A stretch of DNA of 64,000 nt from Catenovulum adriaticum (lineage in GTDB: Bacteria; Pseudomonadota; Gammaproteobacteria; Enterobacterales; Alteromonadaceae), in assembly GCF_026725475.1 (NCBI RefSeq), contig NZ_CP109965.1:3038001-3102000 (forward strand). The letters are read 5' to 3'. The notes under the pieces were generated by a model. That model was not told the origin of the DNA. It did not search any database and saw only the letters and a program-made list of their open reading frames with translations. A program made the position numbers and the translations under genes. Position 1 is the first letter of the stretch. Every line of letters begins with the position of its first letter. This document shows positions 9,601 to 16,710 of this stretch, piece after piece.

Positions 9601-10324
9601 TCAAGTTCAGTTTGAACAACTTACTAGCAAACTAACTCAGCTAGATACGGCTTCAGCACAAAGTGTTGAACAACTAACCCAAAAAGTGGCAGAGCTAGAT
9701 GATCAACTTAACCAGACTCAATTAAATTTAGGCGAAATTCAACAAAAGTTAAGCAGTGACCAAGCTCGCCAAAACAAACAGCAAGACTTAATCAAAATGC
9801 TGACAAACTACCAAAAACAGCATCAAGATTGGGCACAGCTCAATGATTTAATTGGTTCTGCGGAGGGCGATAAATTTAGAAAATACGCTCAAGGTTTAAC
9901 ATTAGAGCAGCTCGTTTATTTGGCTAATAATCAACTTAACCGCTTGCATAGCCGCTACCAGTTACAACGAAAAACCAATGAAAATTTAGAGCTAGAAGTA
10001 ATAGATACTTGGCAAGCCGATACCATTCGTGACACAAAAACCTTATCGGGTGGTGAGAGCTTTTTAGTAAGCTTAGCGCTTGCGCTCGGTTTATCTGATT
10101 TAGTCAGCCATAAAACCAGTATAGACTCACTCTTTTTAGATGAAGGCTTTGGCACGCTTGATGCCGATACCCTAGACACAGCTTTAAATGCACTCGATAT
10201 GTTAAACGCTAGCGGCAAAATGATTGGGGTGATCAGCCACATAGACGCATTAAAAGAGCGTATTCCTGTACAGATAAAAGTCATAAAAGGTAACGGTTTA
10301 GGCGTGAGTCGACTGGAATTTTAA
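6617..10324 (+). CDS. sbcC: Exonuclease subunit SbcC (SMC-like ATPase)
   Basis: A 1235-residue Rad50/SbcC-type ATPase. Walker A GATGAGKST is at residues 37-45. The Rad50 zinc hook CPLC (Cys601, Cys604) lies mid-chain, and the ABC signature LSGGES is near 1143, followed by Walker B and D-loop DEGFGTLD near 1175. The two long arms around the hook are extremely Gln-rich heptad coiled coils, and the protein is longer than E. coli SbcC (1048 residues), mainly in these arms. SbcC with SbcD opens and trims hairpins and blocked DNA ends. The usual upstream partner sbcD is absent here; a lipocalin gene occupies that position. sbcD should therefore be elsewhere in the genome. Confidence 0.93.
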   Translation: MKILSLTLKNLNSLKGHWHVDFQQEPFASNGLFVITGATGAGKSTLLDAICLALYHQTPRLQVSASNNEIMTRHTPECMAEVEFSVKGVGYRATWQQRRARNSAEGNLQPAKATLALISDGKIIADKLSEVRQKIEQISGLDFARFTKSMLLSQGKFAEFLNASGKDRAELLEELTGTEIYSQISRQVYLNYKDSKTHLEKLELQAQSVELLSETEKAQLQSEQTELAQSKLSLKQNLDKHIQLKQLIEQLETAEKNLNLANTELAHTQQSLQNFKPKQTTLEQAMPANKLKPIYQAQQKLEQQAQQNKNQQTELNKQLSQLETRQQSQIAQLTTKQTELTTRKTQQAEQNQLIDEKIEPLDNQINRINTQLEPLNQQLIQLSPELARHQTEKTQLQNALNHNQQQQKELQVWLNKHSNLAGLSLDKLEYWQTQNTQIKQLTDNEQVLAEKLNQLHHHKTDTDKTLIQLENQIRQINQQIDDKNRQIANVQQQLSETLSGQTLNEFKQKLDALSQTQTSRQTLLYQLNQWQILTDKQLKTKQSITHWQQQVDQQTPIVKSLRSQYKSIKQQVSDLTQLLKQQAVIASLAEHRNALQAKQACPLCGSTEHPFVEEYQSINENETQHRLDQLKQDLERVEQQGQSGSQQLTTFEQQLKFNQEQQAELNQQLKQIELLCMELSTCLKLDHFTNGFNTDNIQPLMTQLSDDDQQQAELAKILKQAELDEQNLTQQQNQLTDLQNKLAQCQLNEQHHQENKQSQTQQQTELNHQTLELAEQKQQIKLSLTDEFSQYQLDSTQLNSSAHEHNLSDYLTELNQIMTRFEQNQTKLSDINHQQEKQTQALTYLQQTQTKLTQQIEQIKQQIDELKQQLKNLSKQRVELFGEQSIKSAKAQMQQQVEQLEQSYRQAEKNTQQTESDKQSISSQLNLLTEQNHHLQSELTQAKLDWQNALAQSQFTSIEQWQNACLTDDEISQLQAEFERLKQNQLAAKSQLNNHQVQFEQLTSKLTQLDTASAQSVEQLTQKVAELDDQLNQTQLNLGEIQQKLSSDQARQNKQQDLIKMLTNYQKQHQDWAQLNDLIGSAEGDKFRKYAQGLTLEQLVYLANNQLNRLHSRYQLQRKTNENLELEVIDTWQADTIRDTKTLSGGESFLVSLALALGLSDLVSHKTSIDSLFLDEGFGTLDADTLDTALNALDMLNASGKMIGVISHIDALKERIPVQIKVIKGNGLGVSRLEF

Positions 10325-10489
10325 GCATGATTGCTAGATGAGTTTTTACCCAAACCAGCATATGCACACATGTGTTATATGAAAAATAATAAATAAAATT
10401 ATACTAAAATATGTTTTTAGTTCTTAACTTTTAATTTTAATTTTTACTTTAAAGAAGGGCTAATCAGCCTATAACAACACGAGATATAA

Positions 10490-11137
10490 ATGGATTATTA
10501 CTGCGAACGAATTGATTTAAGCTTTTGGTCAGAACCCGTTAATGCTTTAACGAATTTAGGCTTTATTTTAGCTGGCCTTTTGGCATTTTATTTAATGTCT
10601 CAATCATCAAATAAAACACCCGCCCCTGTGCATTTAAAATTGCTTGCCAGTTTTATGGTCATCATTGGTGTAGGAAGCTTTTTATTTCACACCTTGGCTA
10701 ATTATTGGTCGATGATGGCAGATATTATTCCTATTTATATTTTTCAGGTTATCTTTTTATGGTCTTATCTAAGGTATGCGCTTAAATTTACGCCGCTTCA
10801 AACTGTCATTGGCTTTGTGATTTTTATTGTATCTGTAGTTGCAACCAAAGTGATCCCATTTGATATAAACGGCTCTGAAATGTATCTGCCCAGCATTATT
10901 ATTTTAATTGTCTTTAGTATTTTGGCTAAAGTCCGAAACGCTAAATTAGACTTGGCACTATTACTCGCCAGCTTATGTTTTTGCATATCGCTAACAATGC
11001 GCACCATAGACCAAAATATTTGCGAGCAATTTCCATTAGGCACGCACTTTGGCTGGCATTTATTTAATTCTGTGGTGCTGTTTTTACTTTGGTTTAGCTT
11101 GTACCAAGTGCAAACAAAGCAATCGTCGAAGACTTAA
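10490..11137 (+). CDS. Ceramidase-family (CREST) integral membrane hydrolase
   Basis: A 215-residue protein with about seven transmembrane helices and the alkaline-ceramidase/CREST pattern. It has an N-terminal DYYCER and SEPVNALTN, then GSFLFHTLA with Ser63 and His67, MADIIPI with Asp78, and GTHFGWHLFN with His186 and His190. These five residues form the expected zinc site and catalytic set of the superfamily, whose members hydrolyse amide bonds in lipids. The bacterial substrate is unknown. The gene has its own upstream AT-rich region after sbcC and no operon partner. Confidence 0.8.
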   Translation: MDYYCERIDLSFWSEPVNALTNLGFILAGLLAFYLMSQSSNKTPAPVHLKLLASFMVIIGVGSFLFHTLANYWSMMADIIPIYIFQVIFLWSYLRYALKFTPLQTVIGFVIFIVSVVATKVIPFDINGSEMYLPSIIILIVFSILAKVRNAKLDLALLLASLCFCISLTMRTIDQNICEQFPLGTHFGWHLFNSVVLFLLWFSLYQVQTKQSSKT

Positions 11138-11311
11138 CTAACACGCGATCTAGCTCACAAAAAAGGAAAACCGACTTTCCATAATCGATCAGTTGCACTA
11201 GCTTTATAATTTTAGGTGTCGCCCTAAACAACTTAAACTCTGGATAAAAAATTCAATATGTTAACTTCTTACCCAGCGTTTTAGTTAAATATCATAAAAT
11301 TAGGAGGAAAA

Positions 11312-11659
11312 ATGCAAATTAAAATTCACCGTATTTATGATGAAAACATGCCGCAAGGCTATCATGCTTTAATTGACCGAATATGGCCTCGCGGTATATC
11401 TAAAGAAGAAGCTCAACTCAACGCACACTGGAAAGCGTTAGCCCCGAGTAATGAACTGAGAAAATGGTTTGATCACGATCCCGATAAATGGAGCGATTTT
11501 AGAAAAAAATACTTATCTGAATTAAGTGAATGTAAGCCAGTAGCCAAAGAATGCCTTGATGCTGTTAATACCAAAAATTTAATTTTGCTTTACGGTGCAA
11601 AAGATAAACAACATACGCACGCTCATGTCTTAAAAGAGTATTTAGAAAAGTTAGGTTGA
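11312..11659 (+). CDS. DUF488 (YeaO-like) family protein
   Basis: A 115-residue cytoplasmic protein with the DUF488/COG3189 pattern: IHRIYDE, DRIWPRGISKEEA, WFDHDPDKW and a C-terminal LLYGAKDKQHTHAHVL. The family has no firmly established function. A strong AGGAGG lies 5 bp before ATG 11312, so expression may be efficient. It ends 11 bp from the convergent zeta-toxin-like gene, with no clear terminator between. Confidence 0.85.
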   Translation: MQIKIHRIYDENMPQGYHALIDRIWPRGISKEEAQLNAHWKALAPSNELRKWFDHDPDKWSDFRKKYLSELSECKPVAKECLDAVNTKNLILLYGAKDKQHTHAHVLKEYLEKLG

Positions 11660-11670
11660 AAATAAAGCGA

Positions 11671-12294
11671 TTAACGTAATATTCGCCTTTTATTTTTATC
11701 CCATTTAATGAGTAAATTATCACGAAACCAAACAGGTTTAACTTCGTTATATTCTTTTTCTTTAACGTCTAGCATGCCTTTAGGTGTTATTTCTGCTATG
11801 GGGACTAATAAATCTGTATTATCAAAAAAATAGGCTCTATGGCAATGCTTTGCCATATCGTAGAGTTGGGCTAAGCTACGCTTGTAACGGCTTTTGATTT
11901 TGTCAATTGGAACTGGATGGCCGCCTAGTTTAACTCTTTCATCTACTCGATCAATATTGATTTCTGGATCTGCAATACATACATAATAAAGATACGTTTT
12001 AAAGCCCAAAAGGTTAGCTTGTTTAATATAATCTAAATGGCTAACGTGACTCATAACAGATTCATAACTATGAGATTCTTTTTTATCTAACCAAGACTGC
12101 CGATATCGGGTTGCTAATTTTTGGGCAAGTAAAGAACGCTTAATTGGATCGGACTCAATATCATGCAAGTTTATTTCAATTTCGTCAGGATTAACATAAT
12201 AGCCTAGAGGAACATCGTATCGATTCCTCAGTTCATTCGTTAAGGTCGTTTTACCTGAACCATTTGGACCAGCAATTAACCTTAACCTTGGCAC
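11671..12294 (-). CDS. Zeta-toxin-like P-loop ATPase/kinase (COG4185 type)
   Basis: A 207-residue protein with Walker A GPNGSGKT at residues 9-16. Next come YYVNPDEIE, ESVMSHVSHLDYIKQA and RVDERVKLGGHPVP, ending in a HCHRAYFFDNTD strand. This order is that of the zeta toxin/COG4185 family of small kinases. Zeta toxins phosphorylate UDP-N-acetylamino sugars and block cell-wall synthesis, but many COG4185 proteins are uncharacterised, so activity is inferred. It follows an 84-residue small gene with a 13-bp overlap, the layout of a toxin-antitoxin pair. Confidence 0.75.
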   Translation of the reverse strand: MPRLRLIAGPNGSGKTTLTNELRNRYDVPLGYYVNPDEIEINLHDIESDPIKRSLLAQKLATRYRQSWLDKKESHSYESVMSHVSHLDYIKQANLLGFKTYLYYVCIADPEINIDRVDERVKLGGHPVPIDKIKSRYKRSLAQLYDMAKHCHRAYFFDNTDLLVPIAEITPKGMLDVKEKEYNEVKPVWFRDNLLIKWDKNKRRILR

Positions 12295-12536
12295 AATTCA
12301 TCTTCTAAAGAGGGAAAATCGTCAAAATCGTCCATAATTTTAACAACTTGGGTCGAACCATCAGCATTTTTTTTCATTATTCGACCCTCTTTGGCGAATG
12401 TATAACCCACGCCATTTTCAATTGCTTTAGCTCTGGCAGAGCGAGCAGCATGACGACCAACAATAGCTAATGTAGCAAAATCAGTTAGAGGCTCTTTACG
12501 CTTGGTAATAGTTACTCTTTTTATTGGTTGAGCCAT
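12282..12536 (-). CDS. Small protein paired with the zeta-like gene, candidate antitoxin
   Basis: An 84-residue protein with a basic N-terminal half (IKRVTITKRKEP, then RHAARSARAKAIENG) and an acidic tail (MDDFDDFPSLEDELCQ). ATG 12536 is preferred because AGGAGA lies 6 bp upstream of it. A longer frame opens at TTG 12554, which precedes that ribosome binding site. The gene runs 13 bp into the P-loop gene downstream, so the two are translationally coupled. No epsilon-antitoxin similarity is visible. The charge split would suit a protein that binds DNA with one half and the toxin with the other. That role is an inference from layout. Confidence 0.6.
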   Translation of the reverse strand: MAQPIKRVTITKRKEPLTDFATLAIVGRHAARSARAKAIENGVGYTFAKEGRIMKKNADGSTQVVKIMDDFDDFPSLEDELCQG

Positions 12537-12632
12537 GTCATTTCTCCTGTTCAATGAATATTCATTCTACTATTAGCGGTTAAGGTAGGCAAGCTAGATC
12601 CATTTGAAGACATTTTATAATTTAAGCAGAAC

Positions 12633-12887
12633 TCACTCTCCCTCAATAACCATAGCTTTAATTTTGGCCGCTTTTTCAAAATGGTCGAGTTGATGTGTTT
12701 GAATCCACCACGTGGCAGCTTCCATTAATAATTCTGGATCATCGTTTTTATTGGCGAAAAAAGCATAAAAGGAGACACCCACAGAGTCTCCTTTTGCTGC
12801 TATTTTTTTATCACAAACTTGGATGATTTTTGCTTTTAATTCAGCTCTCACTTCATCTCTTTTACGATCAGGTAAAGGGTTATACAA
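12633..12887 (-). CDS. Small conserved protein, resembles DUF6500
   Basis: An 84-residue soluble protein. Residues IIQVCDKKIAAKGDSVGVS, SFYAFFANKNDDPELLMEAA and HQLDHFEKAAKIK match what I recall of DUF6500, a family with no known function. Its start overlaps the last 8 bp of the metY gene upstream on the same strand, so it is probably co-transcribed and coupled with it. Nothing in it suggests an enzyme active site or membrane location. Confidence 0.65.
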   Translation of the reverse strand: MYNPLPDRKRDEVRAELKAKIIQVCDKKIAAKGDSVGVSFYAFFANKNDDPELLMEAATWWIQTHQLDHFEKAAKIKAMVIEGE

Positions 12888-14157
12888 TCACGCTATCTAA
12901 TGCTTGGCTTACATCGGCAATAATATCGTCAATATGTTCAATACCAACAGAAATCCTGACGAGTTCTTGGCTCACACCCGCACTTTTTAACTGCTCAGGT
13001 GTTAGTTGGCGATGCGTAGTCGACGCCGGATGGCAAGCTAACGATTTAGCGTCGCCAATGTTCACTAATCTTAATATCATTTGCAGCGCATCAATAAATT
13101 GCGCACCGGCGGGGGCTCCGCCTTTAATACCAAAACTTAAAATACCAGATGCTTTTCCACCTGATATTTTCTGACAATTTTGATAATAAGGGCTATCCGG
13201 CAAGGCTGCATAATTAACCCAATTTACTTTATTATGTTTTAATAAAAATGCGGCCAGCTTTTGGGCATTTTGACAGTGGCGCTCAACTCTAAGCCCTAAA
13301 GTTTCTAACCCTTGTAAGATTTGAAACGCATTCATAGGCGCAATTGCAGCGCCAGTAATTCTAAGCGAAACAACCCGACAACGAGTAATATAAGCCAGCT
13401 CGCCTAAGGCTTGGGCAAAATTTAAATTATGATACGCAGGTTCGGGCTCATTAAGCACTCTGAAACGCTTTTTATCTGCCGCCCAATCAAATTTACCAGA
13501 ATCGACAATAACCCCACCAACAGAGGTGCCATGCCCGCCAATATATTTAGTTAAAGAGTGCACCACAATATCAGCACCCAACTCAATTGGTTTACATAAA
13601 TAAGGGGTTGCCACCGTGTTATCAACAATCAGCGGTATGCCATGGTGATGCGCAATGTCCGCCAATTTAGCAACATCAACCACATTACCTGCTGGGTTTC
13701 CTATCGATTCACAAAAAATCGCTTTCGTTCTGTCGTTAATTGCAGCATCAAACCCTGCAAAATCGTCAGCGCTCACCATTTTCACATTAACCCCCATTCG
13801 AGGTAATACGTGTGAAAATAAAGTGTAACTACCGCCATATAACTGGCTAGTACTCACAATGTTATCACCAGATTCAGTTAACGATTGAATAGCATAAGTG
13901 ATGGCTGTCATTCCAGATGCCAAAGCCAGGCCGGCGATTCCGCCTTCCATTTCAGCAACACGCTTTTCCAGCACGTCAGCGGTTGGGTTCATAATTCGGG
14001 TATAAATATTACCCTTAACTTTCATGTTATTTAAGTCGGCTCCGTGCTGTGTATTATCAAACGTGTAAGATGTGGTTTGATAAATAGGCACAGCAGCAGC
14101 CTTAGTTGTCGCTTCGGCTTCGTATCCGTGATGCAAAGCGATCGATTCTAACTTCAT
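12880..14157 (-). CDS. metY: O-acetylhomoserine sulfhydrylase (MetY-type), copy 2
   Basis: A 425-residue fold-type I PLP enzyme of the Cys/Met metabolism family. It has YTRIMNPT, SGMTAITYAIQ and the PLP-binding stretch HSLTKYIGGHGTSVGG with the Schiff-base lysine. SLACHPASTTHRQL near the C-terminus is typical of O-acetylhomoserine aminocarboxypropyltransferases, which make homocysteine from O-acetylhomoserine and sulfide. It lies 12 bp downstream of a close paralogue, so the two form a tandem duplication within one transcript. The two have diverged at scattered positions (ITRCRVVSLRITG here against IGRCRVVPLRNTG there), which leaves room for different substrates or regulation. Confidence 0.9.
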   Translation of the reverse strand: MKLESIALHHGYEAEATTKAAAVPIYQTTSYTFDNTQHGADLNNMKVKGNIYTRIMNPTADVLEKRVAEMEGGIAGLALASGMTAITYAIQSLTESGDNIVSTSQLYGGSYTLFSHVLPRMGVNVKMVSADDFAGFDAAINDRTKAIFCESIGNPAGNVVDVAKLADIAHHHGIPLIVDNTVATPYLCKPIELGADIVVHSLTKYIGGHGTSVGGVIVDSGKFDWAADKKRFRVLNEPEPAYHNLNFAQALGELAYITRCRVVSLRITGAAIAPMNAFQILQGLETLGLRVERHCQNAQKLAAFLLKHNKVNWVNYAALPDSPYYQNCQKISGGKASGILSFGIKGGAPAGAQFIDALQMILRLVNIGDAKSLACHPASTTHRQLTPEQLKSAGVSQELVRISVGIEHIDDIIADVSQALDSVIV

Positions 14158-14169
14158 TAATTACTCTTA

Positions 14170-15450
14170 TTAACTAACAGTCACAGCATCTAGCGCTTGG
14201 CTTACATCGGCAATAATGTCATCGATATTTTCAATACCGACTGAAATACGAACCAATTCAGTGCTAACGCCAGCACTTTTTAATTCATCTTCATTAAGTT
14301 GTCTATGGGTAGTGGATGCTGGATGGCAAGCCAACGATTTAGCATCACCAATATTGACCAAACGTAAAATCATTTGCAACGCATCAATAAATTGAGTGCC
14401 CGCTTCAGCGCCGCCTTTAATACCAAAACTTAAAATACCAGAAGCTTTTCCGCCTGATATTTTTTGGCAAGCAGCATGATATGGACTGTCAGCAAGCGCT
14501 GCATAATTAACCCAGTTTACTTTATCGTGGTTAGATAAATACTGCGCTAATTTTTCTGCATTTTCACAGTGACGCTCCATGCGCAAACCAAGTGTTTCTA
14601 AGCCTTGTAAAATTTGAAAAGCATTCATTGGCGAAATTGCAGCACCTGTATTTCTAAGAGGTACAACCCGACACCGGCCGATATACGCAGCCGCGCCTAA
14701 AGCTTCGGTATATACTACACCGTGATATGAAGGATCAGGTTCGTTTAATACTTTAAACCTTTCTTTATTTGCAACCCAATCGAACTTGCCTGAATCTATA
14801 ATAATACCGCCGACAGAAGTGCCATGACCGCCAATATATTTAGTCAAAGAATGCACCACAATATCTGCACCTAATTCAATTGGTCGACATAAAAACGGAG
14901 TTGCAACTGTATTATCAACAATCAGTGGTACGCCATGTTTATGCGCTATTTCAGCCAGTTTTTTAATATCAACCACATTACCAGCGGGGTTACCGATAGA
15001 TTCACAAAATACCGCTCTGGTATTTTCATCTATTGCGGCATCAAAAGCATCGATATCATCTGCCGAAACCATACGAACATCAACGCCTTGGCGTGGTAAA
15101 GTATGCGCAAATAAATTGTAAGTGCCGCCATACAATTGAGAAGTACTAACAATATTAGTGCCCACTTCAGTAATACATTGAATGGCGTAGGTAATAGCAG
15201 CCATCCCAGATGCCAGCGCCAAACCTGCAATCCCACCTTCCATTGCTGTAACTCTTTGTTCAAGCACATCTGTAGTTGGATTCATAATGCGAGTATAAAT
15301 ATTGCCCGGTACTTTTAAATCGAACAGATCAGCACCATGCTGAGTATTATCAAAAGTGTACGAGGTGGTTTGATAAATCGGAACAGCTGCTGCTTTGGTT
15401 GTCGCTTCAGATTCATAACCGTGGTGTAGTGCTAAAGATTCTAATTTCAT
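14170..15450 (-). CDS. metY: O-acetylhomoserine sulfhydrylase (MetY-type), copy 1
   Basis: A 426-residue PLP enzyme, by eye about four fifths identical to the next gene downstream. The same landmarks are present: YTRIMNPT, HSLTKYIGGHGTSVGG and SLACHPASTTHRQL. The longest frame reaches 15492, but ATG 15450 has AGAGGAAAA just before it and starts exactly where the paralogue starts (MKLES), so 15450 is chosen. It is 50 bp downstream of trmH, and neither a SAM riboswitch nor an AGACGTCT-type MetJ box was recognised in that gap. It catalyses direct sulfhydrylation in methionine synthesis. Confidence 0.9.
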   Translation of the reverse strand: MKLESLALHHGYESEATTKAAAVPIYQTTSYTFDNTQHGADLFDLKVPGNIYTRIMNPTTDVLEQRVTAMEGGIAGLALASGMAAITYAIQCITEVGTNIVSTSQLYGGTYNLFAHTLPRQGVDVRMVSADDIDAFDAAIDENTRAVFCESIGNPAGNVVDIKKLAEIAHKHGVPLIVDNTVATPFLCRPIELGADIVVHSLTKYIGGHGTSVGGIIIDSGKFDWVANKERFKVLNEPDPSYHGVVYTEALGAAAYIGRCRVVPLRNTGAAISPMNAFQILQGLETLGLRMERHCENAEKLAQYLSNHDKVNWVNYAALADSPYHAACQKISGGKASGILSFGIKGGAEAGTQFIDALQMILRLVNIGDAKSLACHPASTTHRQLNEDELKSAGVSTELVRISVGIENIDDIIADVSQALDAVTVS

Positions 15451-15500
15451 TTTTTCCTCTGTAGTGCTGCTTTTACTATAGTCAGAACCCATTAATCAAA

Positions 15501-16193
15501 CTACCAACTTGATTTATGGGTTTGTAATTTTTGCCACCAATCATCGCTGGCTTCAATTTCACCTTGCTCATTTATAAATGGGTAAGATAGTTGTTTTTGA
15601 CGACATATCTCAGCAAAAACTGGATGCCCTCGCTCAAATAAAATACGCTGCTCTTCTGATTTAGGCAAGCGCGATTGGCCATACATATTTGCCGCTTCTC
15701 GTTGCTGCATGGCTTCGTATAGAATTAATCCGTTGGCAACCGACACATTAAGCGATTCAGCCATGCCAAGCATAGGAATAATAATATGCTGGTCGGCAAG
15801 CTCTAGTGCCGCATCTGAAATACCGTATTTTTCTTGCCCATAAATGATCGCGGTTGGCCGAGTATAATCAATTTTTCGATAATCAACTGAGCGCTCAGAT
15901 AAACTAGTGGCTAAAACTTGCATGCCTTGTTGCTTAAATTGACTAACGGCGGTTTCAATATTGTCGTGAACATTCATTTTTACCCAATTTTGACTACCTC
16001 GGGCTGTGCCTGAACGCACCCGTGAATCTTTTCCAGCTAAAATGGCATGCACTTCATGAATACCAATTGAGTCTGCAGTTCGGACTATGGCAGATAAATT
16101 ATGGGTTTTATGTACCTCTTCTAAACAAACAGTTAAATCGGGTTGTCTGTTTTTCAGCATATCCTGAATGCGTTTTAATCTATCTGGAGTCAT
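15501..16193 (-). CDS. trmH: tRNA (guanosine(18)-2'-O)-methyltransferase
   Basis: A 230-residue SPOUT methyltransferase, almost the same length as E. coli TrmH (229). Motif 1 is NLSAIVRTADSIG (Asn and Arg for catalysis), motif 2 is YGQEKYG, and motif 3 is MAESLNVSVANGLILYEA, forming the trefoil knot that binds SAM. It methylates the ribose of G18 in the D-loop of tRNAs. It belongs to the conserved gmk-rpoZ-spoT-trmH block, here with ridA inserted before it. A hairpin at 16221-16244 separates it from ridA, so it may have its own promoter. recG, which follows trmH in E. coli, is not here. Confidence 0.95.
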   Translation of the reverse strand: MTPDRLKRIQDMLKNRQPDLTVCLEEVHKTHNLSAIVRTADSIGIHEVHAILAGKDSRVRSGTARGSQNWVKMNVHDNIETAVSQFKQQGMQVLATSLSERSVDYRKIDYTRPTAIIYGQEKYGISDAALELADQHIIIPMLGMAESLNVSVANGLILYEAMQQREAANMYGQSRLPKSEEQRILFERGHPVFAEICRQKQLSYPFINEQGEIEASDDWWQKLQTHKSSW

Positions 16194-16220
16194 TGTGGTT
16201 AATTTTTTTATTTAGCACAA

Positions 16221-16244
16221 AAAGAGCAGCCTAAGCTGCTCTTT
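16221..16244 (-). terminator. Hairpin terminator between ridA and trmH
   Basis: A perfect 10-bp stem (AAAGAGCAGC with GCTGCTCTTT) closes a CTAA loop. On the minus strand the stem runs into a short T tract. It should end the spoT-ridA transcript. Confidence 0.7.
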
Positions 16245-16294
16245 AGTTAATATTTTAAAACCGTTTGAAACATATCTATTAAACCGATTTTAGG

Positions 16295-16687
16295 TTAATT
16301 AATACCCGGAATATCTAATATGCCGTCAATTTCAATTTGTGCGCCTTTGGGTAATTGGCTAATCCCAATCGCAGCACGAGCTGGATAAGGCTGAGTAAAG
16401 TATTGCGCCATCACTTCATTTACCTGGGCAAAGTTATCTAAATCAGTTAAATAAATGTTCACTTTTGCTAAGTCATTTAAAGTGCCGCCTGCTGCTTCAC
16501 AAACTGCTTGTAAGTTTTTAAATACTTGATGAGCTTCATCTACAAAACCACTAGTGATCATTTCCATACTTTCAGGAATTAACGGAATTTGGCCTGATAA
16601 ATAAACGGTTCCACCCACTTTTACGGCTTGGCTGTATGTACCAATCGCAGCGGGTGCTTTTTTAGTTGAAATTACTTGTTTAGACAT
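16295..16687 (-). CDS. ridA: RidA family reactive enamine/imine deaminase
   Basis: A 130-residue YjgF/YER057c/UK114 protein, the standard length. Landmarks are GTYSQAV, VYLSGQIPL, the NLQAVCEAAG helix and the active-site arginine in YPARAAIGI, followed by the acidic QIEIDGI strand. RidA hydrolyses 2-aminoacrylate and other enamines released by PLP enzymes. It lies 23 bp downstream of spoT and presumably shares its transcript; this spoT-ridA link is common in gammaproteobacteria. It protects PLP enzymes generally, which is pertinent with two MetY copies nearby. Confidence 0.93.
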   Translation of the reverse strand: MSKQVISTKKAPAAIGTYSQAVKVGGTVYLSGQIPLIPESMEMITSGFVDEAHQVFKNLQAVCEAAGGTLNDLAKVNIYLTDLDNFAQVNEVMAQYFTQPYPARAAIGISQLPKGAQIEIDGILDIPGIN

Positions 16688-16710
16688 TTTGAATCCTTAA
16701 TTTTTTAAGA

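Noticed and set aside
6617..10324. Highly repetitive CAA/CAG-rich DNA as a possible repeat array
   Set aside because: It is the Gln-rich coiled coil of SbcC in frame; no regular repeat unit or spacer pattern is present.
12537..12554. TTG start 6 codons upstream in the candidate antitoxin frame
   Set aside because: The AGGAGA ribosome binding site lies downstream of this TTG and serves ATG 12536.
15451..15500. SAM riboswitch or MetJ operator upstream of metY
   Set aside because: The gap is only 50 bp and shows neither a SAM-aptamer-like fold nor an AGACGTCT-type box.
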